64,000 nt of DNA from positions 1-64,000 of the forward strand of contig CAJQNY010000072.1 in assembly GCA_905479805.1 (NCBI GenBank), read 5' to 3'. The notes under the pieces are model-generated. The model was not told the DNA's origin. It saw only the letters and a list, made by a program, of their open reading frames with translations, and searched no databases. Positions 50,098-58,718 of this stretch are shown here, in pieces (within the stretch, counting starts at the first letter, position 1; every line of letters starts with the position of its first letter). The translations under genes and the position numbers were made by a program. Source of the stretch: an uncultured Arenicella sp. GTDB taxonomy: Bacteria > Pseudomonadota > Gammaproteobacteria > Arenicellales > Arenicellaceae.

Positions 50098-52905
50098 TCA
50101 TTCAATCCAAAGAACGTTAACTTCCTTCCATTCATCAACCCAAGATCGCTCATCTTGGATTGGTTCAAAAAATTCATTCATCAGGTCAATGATTGTTTGC
50201 GCACATCGAGTTTTTTTGCTCAGCAACTCGGGCAATGATTTAACGCTAGATTGATCTAAAAGGCGATCAAGATATTCGGAAGGTAGGCTCTCCAGCGGTT
50301 GTTCAGTGAAGCCTAACAATCGCTCCCATAATTGTTGCACCCTCCAAAACTGCATGATTTCGGAGAGTTCTAATAACTTCGGATTCGTTTTGGCGCCTAG
50401 CCTCACTAACTCATCAAACTCGATGGATGAACCCATAGAAAACTCAAAGCAGGTCTCAGAGTTGTCGAGCAAAATGCAAGCTGTAAGATACTCAGACTGC
50501 ATTAGACCACCCGGCCTTAACTTACTAAACATAACACTAGAATCATAATCTTTTAATCTGTGTTCAGATATCCTATCCCACATGATCTTAGCGTCGCGGA
50601 TAAACTGCTTTCGGTCTCTTTTTCCTTGCACCACCTTACGTTTAACTTGATGTACCTCTTCCAGTAAAGAGTGATCACCAGCAACTACTCGACTCGGTAC
50701 TAATGCAATATGTTCCCATGTATGAGCTCGGCTAAGCTGGTGCTTGGCGAAGCTCTCCACACTAACAATGGGCGCTCCCGACTTACCTGAAGGTCGTAAC
50801 CGAGTATCCAACTCATAGACAATCCCTTCTCGCATTGGTGTAGAAATTGCCGTTTGTAATCGGGAGACGAACTTTGTGGCAAGCTCTAAGGATACTTTCT
50901 CTTGGTCGTAAATAAAAATAAGGTCTAAGTCAGAAAGTGGTGACATACGCCTAAGCGCAACCTTACCCATACCCAAAACAGTGATTGGTGGATCACTCAA
51001 ATTCATATTATCTGCGACTACCTTTAAGGCCAGATCCAAGGTGTGCTCGGCAAGGCTAGAAAGCACATGTTGAAATGGTTCTACATCGATTCCCCCCTGT
51101 AGGAACATCAAATATAATTGGTACAAATGCTCATTTACGAAACGACGCATTCTTTCTAACCTTATTTCATATTGTTGTGCTTCTAACACAAAACCACTAT
51201 CAAACTCCGCATCGACATCCAAAGCAGCACTCATATAGCAATCTACAATATGTGGCGATTGCCTCAATAGAGTCGACATCGCCGGCGAGTAAAGCAAAGG
51301 CGGCACCATACTGCTAAGCAATCTTGGTGACTCTGCCAGCAGCCTAAAATATTGCTCGCCTTGTGGAAGAGATCGAAAAAAATCATGCAATCTTACAATC
51401 GTTTTATTTGAATCAAACCCTTCATTCCCAGTTTGGTTTAAGTTTTCTAGATAGCTTGCCAAGGCTAGCGATAATGGTTTTAACTTTTGTCTGACCCCTG
51501 GTGAAACACCGTATTGATGAAAACCATTTTCCCAGGCATCTACTATTTCCAAAGCTGCTGGTGATAAGTTACTCGGCCAAACCATCTGTTGCGAATCACC
51601 GGAATCCTGCTCAGCGAATAATTTTTCGAATTGTCGGCTGACGATGGTTCGATCAGAATTTAATCTAGCGACAAATGTATCCCAAGAGTCCTCACCTAAT
51701 AACAACAAGAGATTGGTTTGCGCGTTTTCATCATTGGAAATAATATGTGTATGTTGATTTCCTCTAATTTGGATAGCATTCTCAATACTTCGTAAGTGCG
51801 TGTAGGCTTTGGTCAAACCTTCAGCTAGCTCTGGTGTGAAATGGCCCAAAGACTCTAATGCGGAGATTGCCTCAAGCGTGTTAGGCGTACGCAAACGATA
51901 ATGCTTGCCTCCCCAAACCAATTGCAAGGCATTCGCGACAAATTCAATTTCGCGTATGCCACCCGTCCCAAGCTTTACGTTAAACCCACCGACTTCATCA
52001 TTGATTGGGTCGCGCCATTGCCGCTCTACTTTCAGTGTAGGGTGTTCCAAATTTATTCTGTTCTTTATCTCAGCCAACTCATCAAGGGCGCGATAGTCTA
52101 GGTTTTGGCGCCAAATAAAAGGGGTTATCTTATTCAGGAAATTCTGACCAGCATCTTGATCTCCAGCGACCACCCTCGCCTTCATAAGTGCCAATCGATG
52201 CCAAGGTGACGCTCGAAAAAAGTAATAATCCTCAGCGGCCGCAGTTGACATCGCGAGTGTGGTCGCTGAAGCATTAGGCCTAAGCCTCCAATCAACTCGC
52301 CAAATAAATTCCGCTCTATTATTCTGTACCAACAATTGGGTAAGTTTTTGCAGTACTTGATGACAAATATAGCTCTTGCCGAGTACATCAGGAATGGGCA
52401 AAACCTCTGGTTCAAAGTAAGCAACCAAATCCACATCGCTGGAAAAATTCAAATCCCGGCCTCCCAGCTTACCCATGCCAAAAATGAAAAGACCCGGCAT
52501 ATTCCAATCAAGTTCGCGTAAAGCAATATCAATCACTTTATGCTTCGCAGCCAACTCTCGCCAAGCAGCTTTTAGTGCCAAATCGATGGTCAACTCAGCA
52601 AACCGTGTCTGCCAATGGCCTCTATCTGAAAAGTTCCCATCACGCTGGATTTCGGCTATTGACCAGTAATAGGAAAACTTAGCTTTACTCAGAATCAGTG
52701 CGCGTTCGATTTCATCGTAAGAATGCTTTTCACCAAACGCATTGATCAAAGTTTCAACTTCTTTGCACAATTCTTGTAAGCGTTGAATCGGATCAGTCAA
52801 AAGGCTCTTATCGCCCTGACCATTAATACCTGGATACTTTTTATCAATCGCTGATAAATATTGAGACGCACCAATGCGGTCTATTAGCTTTGCATTACTA
52901 GCCAT
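50098..52905 (-). CDS. glnE: Bifunctional glutamine synthetase adenylyltransferase/deadenylase
   Basis: Two nucleotidyltransferase cores: LFIFGMGKLGGRDLNFSSDVDLVAYF and ITVLGMGKVALRRMSPLSDLDLIFIYD; GTGGIREIEFVANALQLVWG. Confidence 0.95.
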   Translation of the reverse strand: MASNAKLIDRIGASQYLSAIDKKYPGINGQGDKSLLTDPIQRLQELCKEVETLINAFGEKHSYDEIERALILSKAKFSYYWSIAEIQRDGNFSDRGHWQTRFAELTIDLALKAAWRELAAKHKVIDIALRELDWNMPGLFIFGMGKLGGRDLNFSSDVDLVAYFEPEVLPIPDVLGKSYICHQVLQKLTQLLVQNNRAEFIWRVDWRLRPNASATTLAMSTAAAEDYYFFRASPWHRLALMKARVVAGDQDAGQNFLNKITPFIWRQNLDYRALDELAEIKNRINLEHPTLKVERQWRDPINDEVGGFNVKLGTGGIREIEFVANALQLVWGGKHYRLRTPNTLEAISALESLGHFTPELAEGLTKAYTHLRSIENAIQIRGNQHTHIISNDENAQTNLLLLLGEDSWDTFVARLNSDRTIVSRQFEKLFAEQDSGDSQQMVWPSNLSPAALEIVDAWENGFHQYGVSPGVRQKLKPLSLALASYLENLNQTGNEGFDSNKTIVRLHDFFRSLPQGEQYFRLLAESPRLLSSMVPPLLYSPAMSTLLRQSPHIVDCYMSAALDVDAEFDSGFVLEAQQYEIRLERMRRFVNEHLYQLYLMFLQGGIDVEPFQHVLSSLAEHTLDLALKVVADNMNLSDPPITVLGMGKVALRRMSPLSDLDLIFIYDQEKVSLELATKFVSRLQTAISTPMREGIVYELDTRLRPSGKSGAPIVSVESFAKHQLSRAHTWEHIALVPSRVVAGDHSLLEEVHQVKRKVVQGKRDRKQFIRDAKIMWDRISEHRLKDYDSSVMFSKLRPGGLMQSEYLTACILLDNSETCFEFSMGSSIEFDELVRLGAKTNPKLLELSEIMQFWRVQQLWERLLGFTEQPLESLPSEYLDRLLDQSSVKSLPELLSKKTRCAQTIIDLMNEFFEPIQDERSWVDEWKEVNVLWIE

Positions 52906-53179
52906 TACTGCGCTTCTTTAACTTCAACTCGGCGTACCAGCATGAGGCTTTGATCTCGTATTCATTCTCATCAGCCCAAGCAAAAGCCGCCTCCACCAAG
53001 ATTCCAGCCAAGCTCTTACCTCGATACTCATCAGGCACATAGGTAGTATAAAAATCTACCGCAATTGTACCGGCTTGAGACTCAGCCAGTCGATAACGAA
53101 TATAGGCTTTATCATCCCCGTTCAAACCAATGTAGAACTCACGGTCTAGCTGGTTATGGATCACTTCGTAATCATTCAT
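52898..53179 (-). CDS. Small GNAT-family N-acetyltransferase (YjdJ-like)
   Basis: IAVDFYTTYVPDEYRGKSLAGILVEAAFAWADENEYEIKASCWYAELKL: small GCN5-like fold. Confidence 0.85.
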   Translation of the reverse strand: MNDYEVIHNQLDREFYIGLNGDDKAYIRYRLAESQAGTIAVDFYTTYVPDEYRGKSLAGILVEAAFAWADENEYEIKASCWYAELKLKKRSNG

Positions 53180-53228
53180 TTTTCACTCACACAATAATTT
53201 TTCATCAGCATAAGGCAATAGGATTAAT

Positions 53229-53861
53229 TTAACTGGCATTCTCTGTAAGCGGCTTTTGACCTATTCGCCAAGGTGGATACTTCTTCATCACCTGGGTAAA
53301 CAATTCAGATTCGAGGAATACGGCTAACCAGCATTGAACTTTTGGTAAAGGCAGACTGTCGAACATCACCTTATCTGAAAATGCGAACTGACGGATAAAT
53401 GGGAATATAGCGATATCCACCCACGCCATTTTCTCACCCAACAAATATTTAGATTCCGACAAGGTTGATTCAAGTTCTCTTAAGAACACCATGCATTGCT
53501 CAAGATAAACCTTCTGAGTCTGTTCAGGGTACCGTTCGAAATACTTATAGCGGTCTAAGTGGTGTTTAAAATAATTATCGTTTCGCTCAACTAACGAATG
53601 AGGGAAAGAAGACTCAAACAAACTATCAGGATCAGACTGTTCAAATGCCCATGCCATCACATCTAAACTCTCGTCGATTACCTGATCATTCAATTGTAAT
53701 ACTGGGACCGTACCCTTAGGCGATAATTCAAGCATCGCGGCCGGCTTGTGCTTGAGCTCTACCTCTCGCAATTCATAACTGACATTCGCATAGGCTAACG
53801 CCATGCGTGCTCTTATGGCATAAGGGCAGCGACGAAAGGAATAGACGATAGGGTGAGTCAA
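53229..53861 (-). CDS. Glutathione S-transferase family protein
   Basis: VYSFRRCPYAIRARMALAYANVSYELREVELKHKPAAMLELSPKGTVPVLQLNDQVIDESLDVMAWAF. Confidence 0.92.
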   Translation of the reverse strand: MTHPIVYSFRRCPYAIRARMALAYANVSYELREVELKHKPAAMLELSPKGTVPVLQLNDQVIDESLDVMAWAFEQSDPDSLFESSFPHSLVERNDNYFKHHLDRYKYFERYPEQTQKVYLEQCMVFLRELESTLSESKYLLGEKMAWVDIAIFPFIRQFAFSDKVMFDSLPLPKVQCWLAVFLESELFTQVMKKYPPWRIGQKPLTENAS

Positions 53862-55280
53862 TTAGCCTTTGTACCCAAAAAGTTTACGTTCCATAATGCT
53901 TTTCGCTGTTTCATCAGGCAGGCTATCTTGCCAATTCCCTTCGTTCAGTGGAATTTGCTTGATGATCTCACGCGCGGATATCTGCAGGTTAGTGACGTCA
54001 ACGATATCAGCTGAAACCATCGCTCTATTGTGGATTAGGTGCTTAAGTAAAAATCTCAGATCTTCATCGACAGCCACATTATCTAAGGTGACGACCTTAC
54101 CTTCACGTATGGTCGGGTAGACGTAAACATTGGTGTTGTCAGAAAACAATTTGCCGAATGCCTCCAAGATTCCTCCTTCAAGACCATCGTAATATTCACT
54201 ATCAAATAGGTAGTTAAAGTCGAGCACACTGAGCACGATGCCAATACGGTTTTGTGTATAGCGACGTATCCATGAACGTAGCCGGAAAAACCGCAGATAG
54301 TCAGAAATGAGTACTGAGAACCCTAGCTCGTTCAATAAATCAACGCGTGCTAAAAAATCAGAATTGGCATCATCACCTTGATCCAATAATTCGTTCATGG
54401 TGATTTCGGCCACCACCAATACTTTGTCTTCTTCGACACCTTCTTCGTCCAAGAAGTGCTTAACTGCCGTTTGCTTCATATCCATGTGCACTTTCGTGGG
54501 CGGTTTGAAGGAGCCACGAATAACGACCGTGTCTTTTTTTCGCAAGGCTGATGCCGGAACAATCGATTGCCCGTTTGCATCAAACATCACCGCACGGCAG
54601 GCCCAACTATGAATCAAGTGTAGATTCATTAGTCGGTTTTCCACACCCTCGAAATCAGGCCCAGAGAAATTGATAAGGTCAATTTCAATCCGTTTATCCG
54701 ACCCCATTCCGTCCTGCAAACATTCAATGATTTTCTTCGGGTCATTATCGCAATGAAAGGCACTGTGGATTAAATTGATCCCTAGAATCCCAAGCGCTTC
54801 CGATTGTGCACGATTGGTGTCGTCTAACATTCGAACATGGATAACAATTTCACTCGGCGCGCCACCAGACTCCGATTGTCGACGTACGCCTACCCATCCA
54901 TGACACTCATTTTTCTGGCTATAGCTACGGGCTGTGACTGTTGCAGCGTAAGAAAAAAATTTACTCTCAACATCACGATGCCCTTCTAAACGTTTAAGCA
55001 ATAAATCATATTCACATAACATCATTTGCTCGGCGCGTTCGCGGCTCACGTAGCGCCCCGCTTTACCATAAACATCGTCACTCACTTTCATGTCATAGGC
55101 TGACATAGTTTTGGCAATCGTTCCTGCCGCAGCACCGGCAGTAAAAAATTGACGCGCGACTTCCTGCCCGGCACCAATCTCAACAACCGTGCCATAGATA
55201 CTCGGGTCGAGATTCAACTCCAAAGCCTTTTCTTGCGTCAGTTTGAGGTTTTTTTTATTCTCGGCGTTAATATCTTTCAT
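53862..55280 (-). CDS. Conserved protein with a degenerate nucleotidyltransferase-like motif
   Basis: VVEIGAGQEVARQFFTAGAAAGTIAKTMSAYDMKVSDDVYGKAGRYVSRERAEQMM...VVIRGSFKPPTKVHMDMKQTAVKHFL. Start moved to MKDINAEN. Confidence 0.8.
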   Translation of the reverse strand: MKDINAENKKNLKLTQEKALELNLDPSIYGTVVEIGAGQEVARQFFTAGAAAGTIAKTMSAYDMKVSDDVYGKAGRYVSRERAEQMMLCEYDLLLKRLEGHRDVESKFFSYAATVTARSYSQKNECHGWVGVRRQSESGGAPSEIVIHVRMLDDTNRAQSEALGILGINLIHSAFHCDNDPKKIIECLQDGMGSDKRIEIDLINFSGPDFEGVENRLMNLHLIHSWACRAVMFDANGQSIVPASALRKKDTVVIRGSFKPPTKVHMDMKQTAVKHFLDEEGVEEDKVLVVAEITMNELLDQGDDANSDFLARVDLLNELGFSVLISDYLRFFRLRSWIRRYTQNRIGIVLSVLDFNYLFDSEYYDGLEGGILEAFGKLFSDNTNVYVYPTIREGKVVTLDNVAVDEDLRFLLKHLIHNRAMVSADIVDVTNLQISAREIIKQIPLNEGNWQDSLPDETAKSIMERKLFGYKG

Positions 55281-55326
55281 GCCAGTGACTCTAAATAATT
55301 TGGTGGAACATTGATGGTAATCGAAA

Positions 55327-55806
55327 TTAGGGATTAGTCGGCTGAAGTAAAACAACAGCGTGCGACGCTATGCCCTCTTCTCTGCCGACAAAGCCTAATG
55401 ATTCAGTGGTGGTTGCTTTGAGATTAACGGCGCTTGGATCGCTGTTAAAGTCTTCTGCAATTAATTTTTTCATTACCGGTAAATAACCCGCTAACTTAGG
55501 GGATTGAGCAATAATGGATACATCTATATTTGACAATTGATACTCTCTTGCCGTCATACGGGTGACCACTTCACGCAATAATTTCCGACTATCAATACCT
55601 CTATACTTTTCATCGTTATCTGGAAAGTGTTGGCCGATATCACCCAAACCCAAAGCGCCTAGTACTGCGTCACAAATGGAATGCAATACAACGTCGGCAT
55701 CCGAATGACCGAGGAGTCCTTTATGGTGCTCAATTTCAACACCGCCTAAAACAAGGCGGCGGCCGCTCACCAAACGGTGGACGTCATAGCCGTGACCAAT
55801 CTTCAT
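55327..55806 (-). CDS. ispF: 2-C-methyl-D-erythritol 2,4-cyclodiphosphate synthase
   Basis: MKIGHGYDVHRLVSGRRLVLGGVEIEHHKGLLGHSDADVVLHSICDAVLGALGLGDIGQHFPD. Confidence 0.98.
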   Translation of the reverse strand: MKIGHGYDVHRLVSGRRLVLGGVEIEHHKGLLGHSDADVVLHSICDAVLGALGLGDIGQHFPDNDEKYRGIDSRKLLREVVTRMTAREYQLSNIDVSIIAQSPKLAGYLPVMKKLIAEDFNSDPSAVNLKATTTESLGFVGREEGIASHAVVLLQPTNP

Positions 55807-56081
55807 TGCAGGACTTCTGACTCCATCAAAATAGCGGCTTCGTCAGAATCAATATCAATACCATTGGCAGTATTGCCTTCTTCCAGCTGATCAACGAGGT
55901 CATTCTTTTTATCGGGTGTGACAATATCGATAACTGCCCCGCCTACCTTAAATGGAACTTTAACCACCGCAATGGTGGTGTCAATAACTGCGCCGACTAC
56001 TGTGCTAATGCAACCAGACATAGTCAACACAAGACCAAGCGTTAAAACGCACTTAGATATATGAGTACTTAGGCTTTTCAT
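55803..56081 (-). CDS. Small lipoprotein of the ispD-ispF interval
   Basis: MKSLSTHISKCVLTLGLVLTMSGCISTVVGAVIDTTIAVVKVPFKVGGAVIDIVTP: lipobox MSGC. Start moved to the Met before the signal peptide. Confidence 0.8.
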   Translation of the reverse strand: MKSLSTHISKCVLTLGLVLTMSGCISTVVGAVIDTTIAVVKVPFKVGGAVIDIVTPDKKNDLVDQLEEGNTANGIDIDSDEAAILMESEVLQ

Positions 56082-56195
56082 AAATAATCTTCTACTTGGC
56101 GGAATACAGATGTCAATTGTACCTCGTTTCAGCAAATTATTACGTGCTCTAAAAGACAAACAAGGTGAAAATAATTCAATCGATTTCAGACGCCA

Positions 56196-56924
56196 TTAAT
56201 TAGATTTTGTGAGTAAAAATTTCGCCAATTCAATATCATCAACTGTCGTCACCTTTATATTCCGAGAATCGCCTATCACCAACTTTGGGTGCAGGCCTTG
56301 GAATTCCAATGCTGAGGCTTCATCAGTGATCGGCTTTGATTTTATGAGCGCATCAGCCAAGGCGTCTCGCAACAAACCAAAGCGAAACATTTGCGGAGTT
56401 TGTGCTTGCCAAACGTGGGTACGATCTAATGTCGAACTTATTTGGTCTTGATCACCCGAACTCAACTTCAAGGTATCTTTTGCTGGAATAGCTAATATAC
56501 CACCCACATCGTGGTGCTGTAGTTCATCAATCATCGACGAGAGCAATGCTGTACTCAAACACGGACGTGCTGCGTCGTGTACCAACACCCAATCGTCTTC
56601 GTGTGCATATGCTGCTAATGCACGTAAACCATTATTGACACTTTGTGCGCGGCTATCTCCGCCGAGGGTAGAACTTATTCGATCATCATCAACAATGGCA
56701 AGACCTGGCCAAAGAGTGTCGTCAGGAGACACACAGACGACTAAGTGTTCAATCCGATCATTAGCCAACATTACACGTATCGAACGTTCCAGAATAGACA
56801 GGCCATCAATCTCAAGGTATTGCTTCGGTCGCTCTGTGCCCATACGCTTTCCGACACCCGCAGCCGGGATCACGGCCCAATAACGTAACTTGGATTCAGG
56901 TAACTGGGAATTGTCTTTATTCAT
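56196..56924 (-). CDS. ispD: 2-C-methyl-D-erythritol 4-phosphate cytidylyltransferase
   Basis: YWAVIPAAGVGKRMGTERPKQYLEIDGLSILERSI; VLVHDAARPCLS; KVTTVDDIELAKFLL. Confidence 0.97.
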   Translation of the reverse strand: MNKDNSQLPESKLRYWAVIPAAGVGKRMGTERPKQYLEIDGLSILERSIRVMLANDRIEHLVVCVSPDDTLWPGLAIVDDDRISSTLGGDSRAQSVNNGLRALAAYAHEDDWVLVHDAARPCLSTALLSSMIDELQHHDVGGILAIPAKDTLKLSSGDQDQISSTLDRTHVWQAQTPQMFRFGLLRDALADALIKSKPITDEASALEFQGLHPKLVIGDSRNIKVTTVDDIELAKFLLTKSN

Positions 56925-56936
56925 TAATTACCCGGC

Positions 56937-57437
56937 TTACTCGCTAATTTGTTTCTCTAACTGGGTGAATCGCCATGCACTTAGCGGCCAGTTGTTATCT
57001 ATGGTTGTATCAGCCCATTGTCGATACAGCGGAAGGCGTTCACGGTACAAACCGCGTAGCGTTTGACTCGGTAATTTAGCTAAGCCCCGTGCCGCAGTGT
57101 TGTTCACTCGGCCCACCAAGGTGTTAATGCTAATGTGCAAGTACACTACCGCTCCTAGGCTTGCTAAATGTCGCATTGCTTTGTCGCTGTAAACCACACT
57201 ACCACCTGTTGCAATAACATGATTTTCTAACTGAAGCGTGCACAACACTTCTTGCTCAACTGCTCGCAGTTGTAAATAGCCGTGACGATCCAAAATGGAT
57301 TGCAAACTGCAGCCGTGTGCTTGCTCGATAAGGTCATCCGTATCCACAAAAGCCAAGCCTTTATATTCAGCCAAACGTCTGCCCAACGTGCTCTTACCGG
57401 ACCCTGGCATGCCCACCAATATTATATTGCCGCTCAT
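56937..57437 (-). CDS. Shikimate kinase-like P-loop kinase
   Basis: NIILVGMPGSGKSTLGRRLAEYKGLAFVDTDDLIEQAHGCSLQSILDRHG; divergent ATGGS and LRAVE motifs. Confidence 0.8.
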   Translation of the reverse strand: MSGNIILVGMPGSGKSTLGRRLAEYKGLAFVDTDDLIEQAHGCSLQSILDRHGYLQLRAVEQEVLCTLQLENHVIATGGSVVYSDKAMRHLASLGAVVYLHISINTLVGRVNNTAARGLAKLPSQTLRGLYRERLPLYRQWADTTIDNNWPLSAWRFTQLEKQISE

Positions 57438-57478
57438 AAGTACAAATAAATTTCTAGAGTTGTCCTTTTAGAGATGTC

Positions 57479-58600
57479 CTAAGCTCCATTCAAGAGTTCT
57501 GCAGGGATACGTGAATCAGTCACCCAGTCCAAATGCATATCTTCACTCTCGAAAGCTTTACCATCTTTGTCGACAAAAAATCGACCAAATGCGACTGAGT
57601 CTTTGACGATGCTTGCCGAACCAATTCGTGTGTATTCAAAGATAATACTCCGCGAAATATCGGCATTCTCGCGAATATGGCAGCCGTGCCCTATCCACGT
57701 TGGACCAACGATCTTAGAACCCGCTTCAACGCGAGTGCCGCTGCCGATATACACCGGGCCTTCTATCTCACACTCATCCCAGTCAACGCTAGTGTTTAAG
57801 CCAACCCAAACACCCGGCTGCACTTCAGTGCCAGGCATAGGGATAGTGCGCAACTCGCCTTGCATGATTTTTTGATTGGCTTCCCAGAAATCACTGATAC
57901 GTCCAATATCAATCCAATTAAACGGAATATCAATTGCATGGAATTTGAGCCCTCGTTCTACGATCTTAGGAAACAAATCTCCACCGATATCAAATTGCTC
58001 ACCCGACGGAATCAAATCGAGCACTTCGGGTTCAAAAATATACACCCCGGTGTTAACTTGATTTGACAAGGCGTCCTCAACGGCCGGCTTCTCCTGAAAG
58101 GAAATTATCTGGCCGGTGTCATCCGTTACAACTACGCCATAATCAACCACATCCTTTGGGTCAACAGCGAGGGTACATATGCTGGCCACCGCGCCGCTTT
58201 TCCAATGCTCGCGCACAGCTTTGCTTAGATCCAAATCGATTAGCGCATCGCCACAAACCACCAAAAATGTATCATCGAAAAACCCACCAAATTCTTGGAT
58301 ATTTTTAATTCCACCCGCTGAACCAAGCGCGGTAGATTTGATCTCGCCTTCTTCGATAAACCCTTCAAATGAATAGCCTATTTCAACACCCAAGCGTTCG
58401 CCATTACCAAAATAACTCTCTATTTTCTCGGGCAAGTGGCTGATATTAACCATGATCTCGTCAAACCCATGACGAGCCAACTCTTCAACCAAATATTCCA
58501 TAACGGGCTTCCCCACGATAGGAACCATCGGTTTAGGCATTTCGTCGGTCAATGGGCGAACACGTGTGCCTTTGCCCGCCGCAAGAATCATTGCTTTCAT
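57479..58600 (-). CDS. NDP-sugar pyrophosphorylase (mannose-1-phosphate guanylyltransferase-like)
   Basis: MKAMILAAGKGTRVRPLTDEMPKPMVPIVGKPVMEYLVEEL; C-terminal left-handed beta-helix-type repeats. Start moved to the Met before KAMILAAG. Confidence 0.92.
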   Translation of the reverse strand: MKAMILAAGKGTRVRPLTDEMPKPMVPIVGKPVMEYLVEELARHGFDEIMVNISHLPEKIESYFGNGERLGVEIGYSFEGFIEEGEIKSTALGSAGGIKNIQEFGGFFDDTFLVVCGDALIDLDLSKAVREHWKSGAVASICTLAVDPKDVVDYGVVVTDDTGQIISFQEKPAVEDALSNQVNTGVYIFEPEVLDLIPSGEQFDIGGDLFPKIVERGLKFHAIDIPFNWIDIGRISDFWEANQKIMQGELRTIPMPGTEVQPGVWVGLNTSVDWDECEIEGPVYIGSGTRVEAGSKIVGPTWIGHGCHIRENADISRSIIFEYTRIGSASIVKDSVAFGRFFVDKDGKAFESEDMHLDWVTDSRIPAELLNGA

Positions 58601-58718
58601 TTGTTCATTATCAACGCCGTCGTATCGGCAGTTGCTCATGTATGACTATAATGCAGGTCATTATAAGGGCATGACACATAGAAATGTGAATATTAATCGC
58701 TCCTTAGATGGAAACAAA

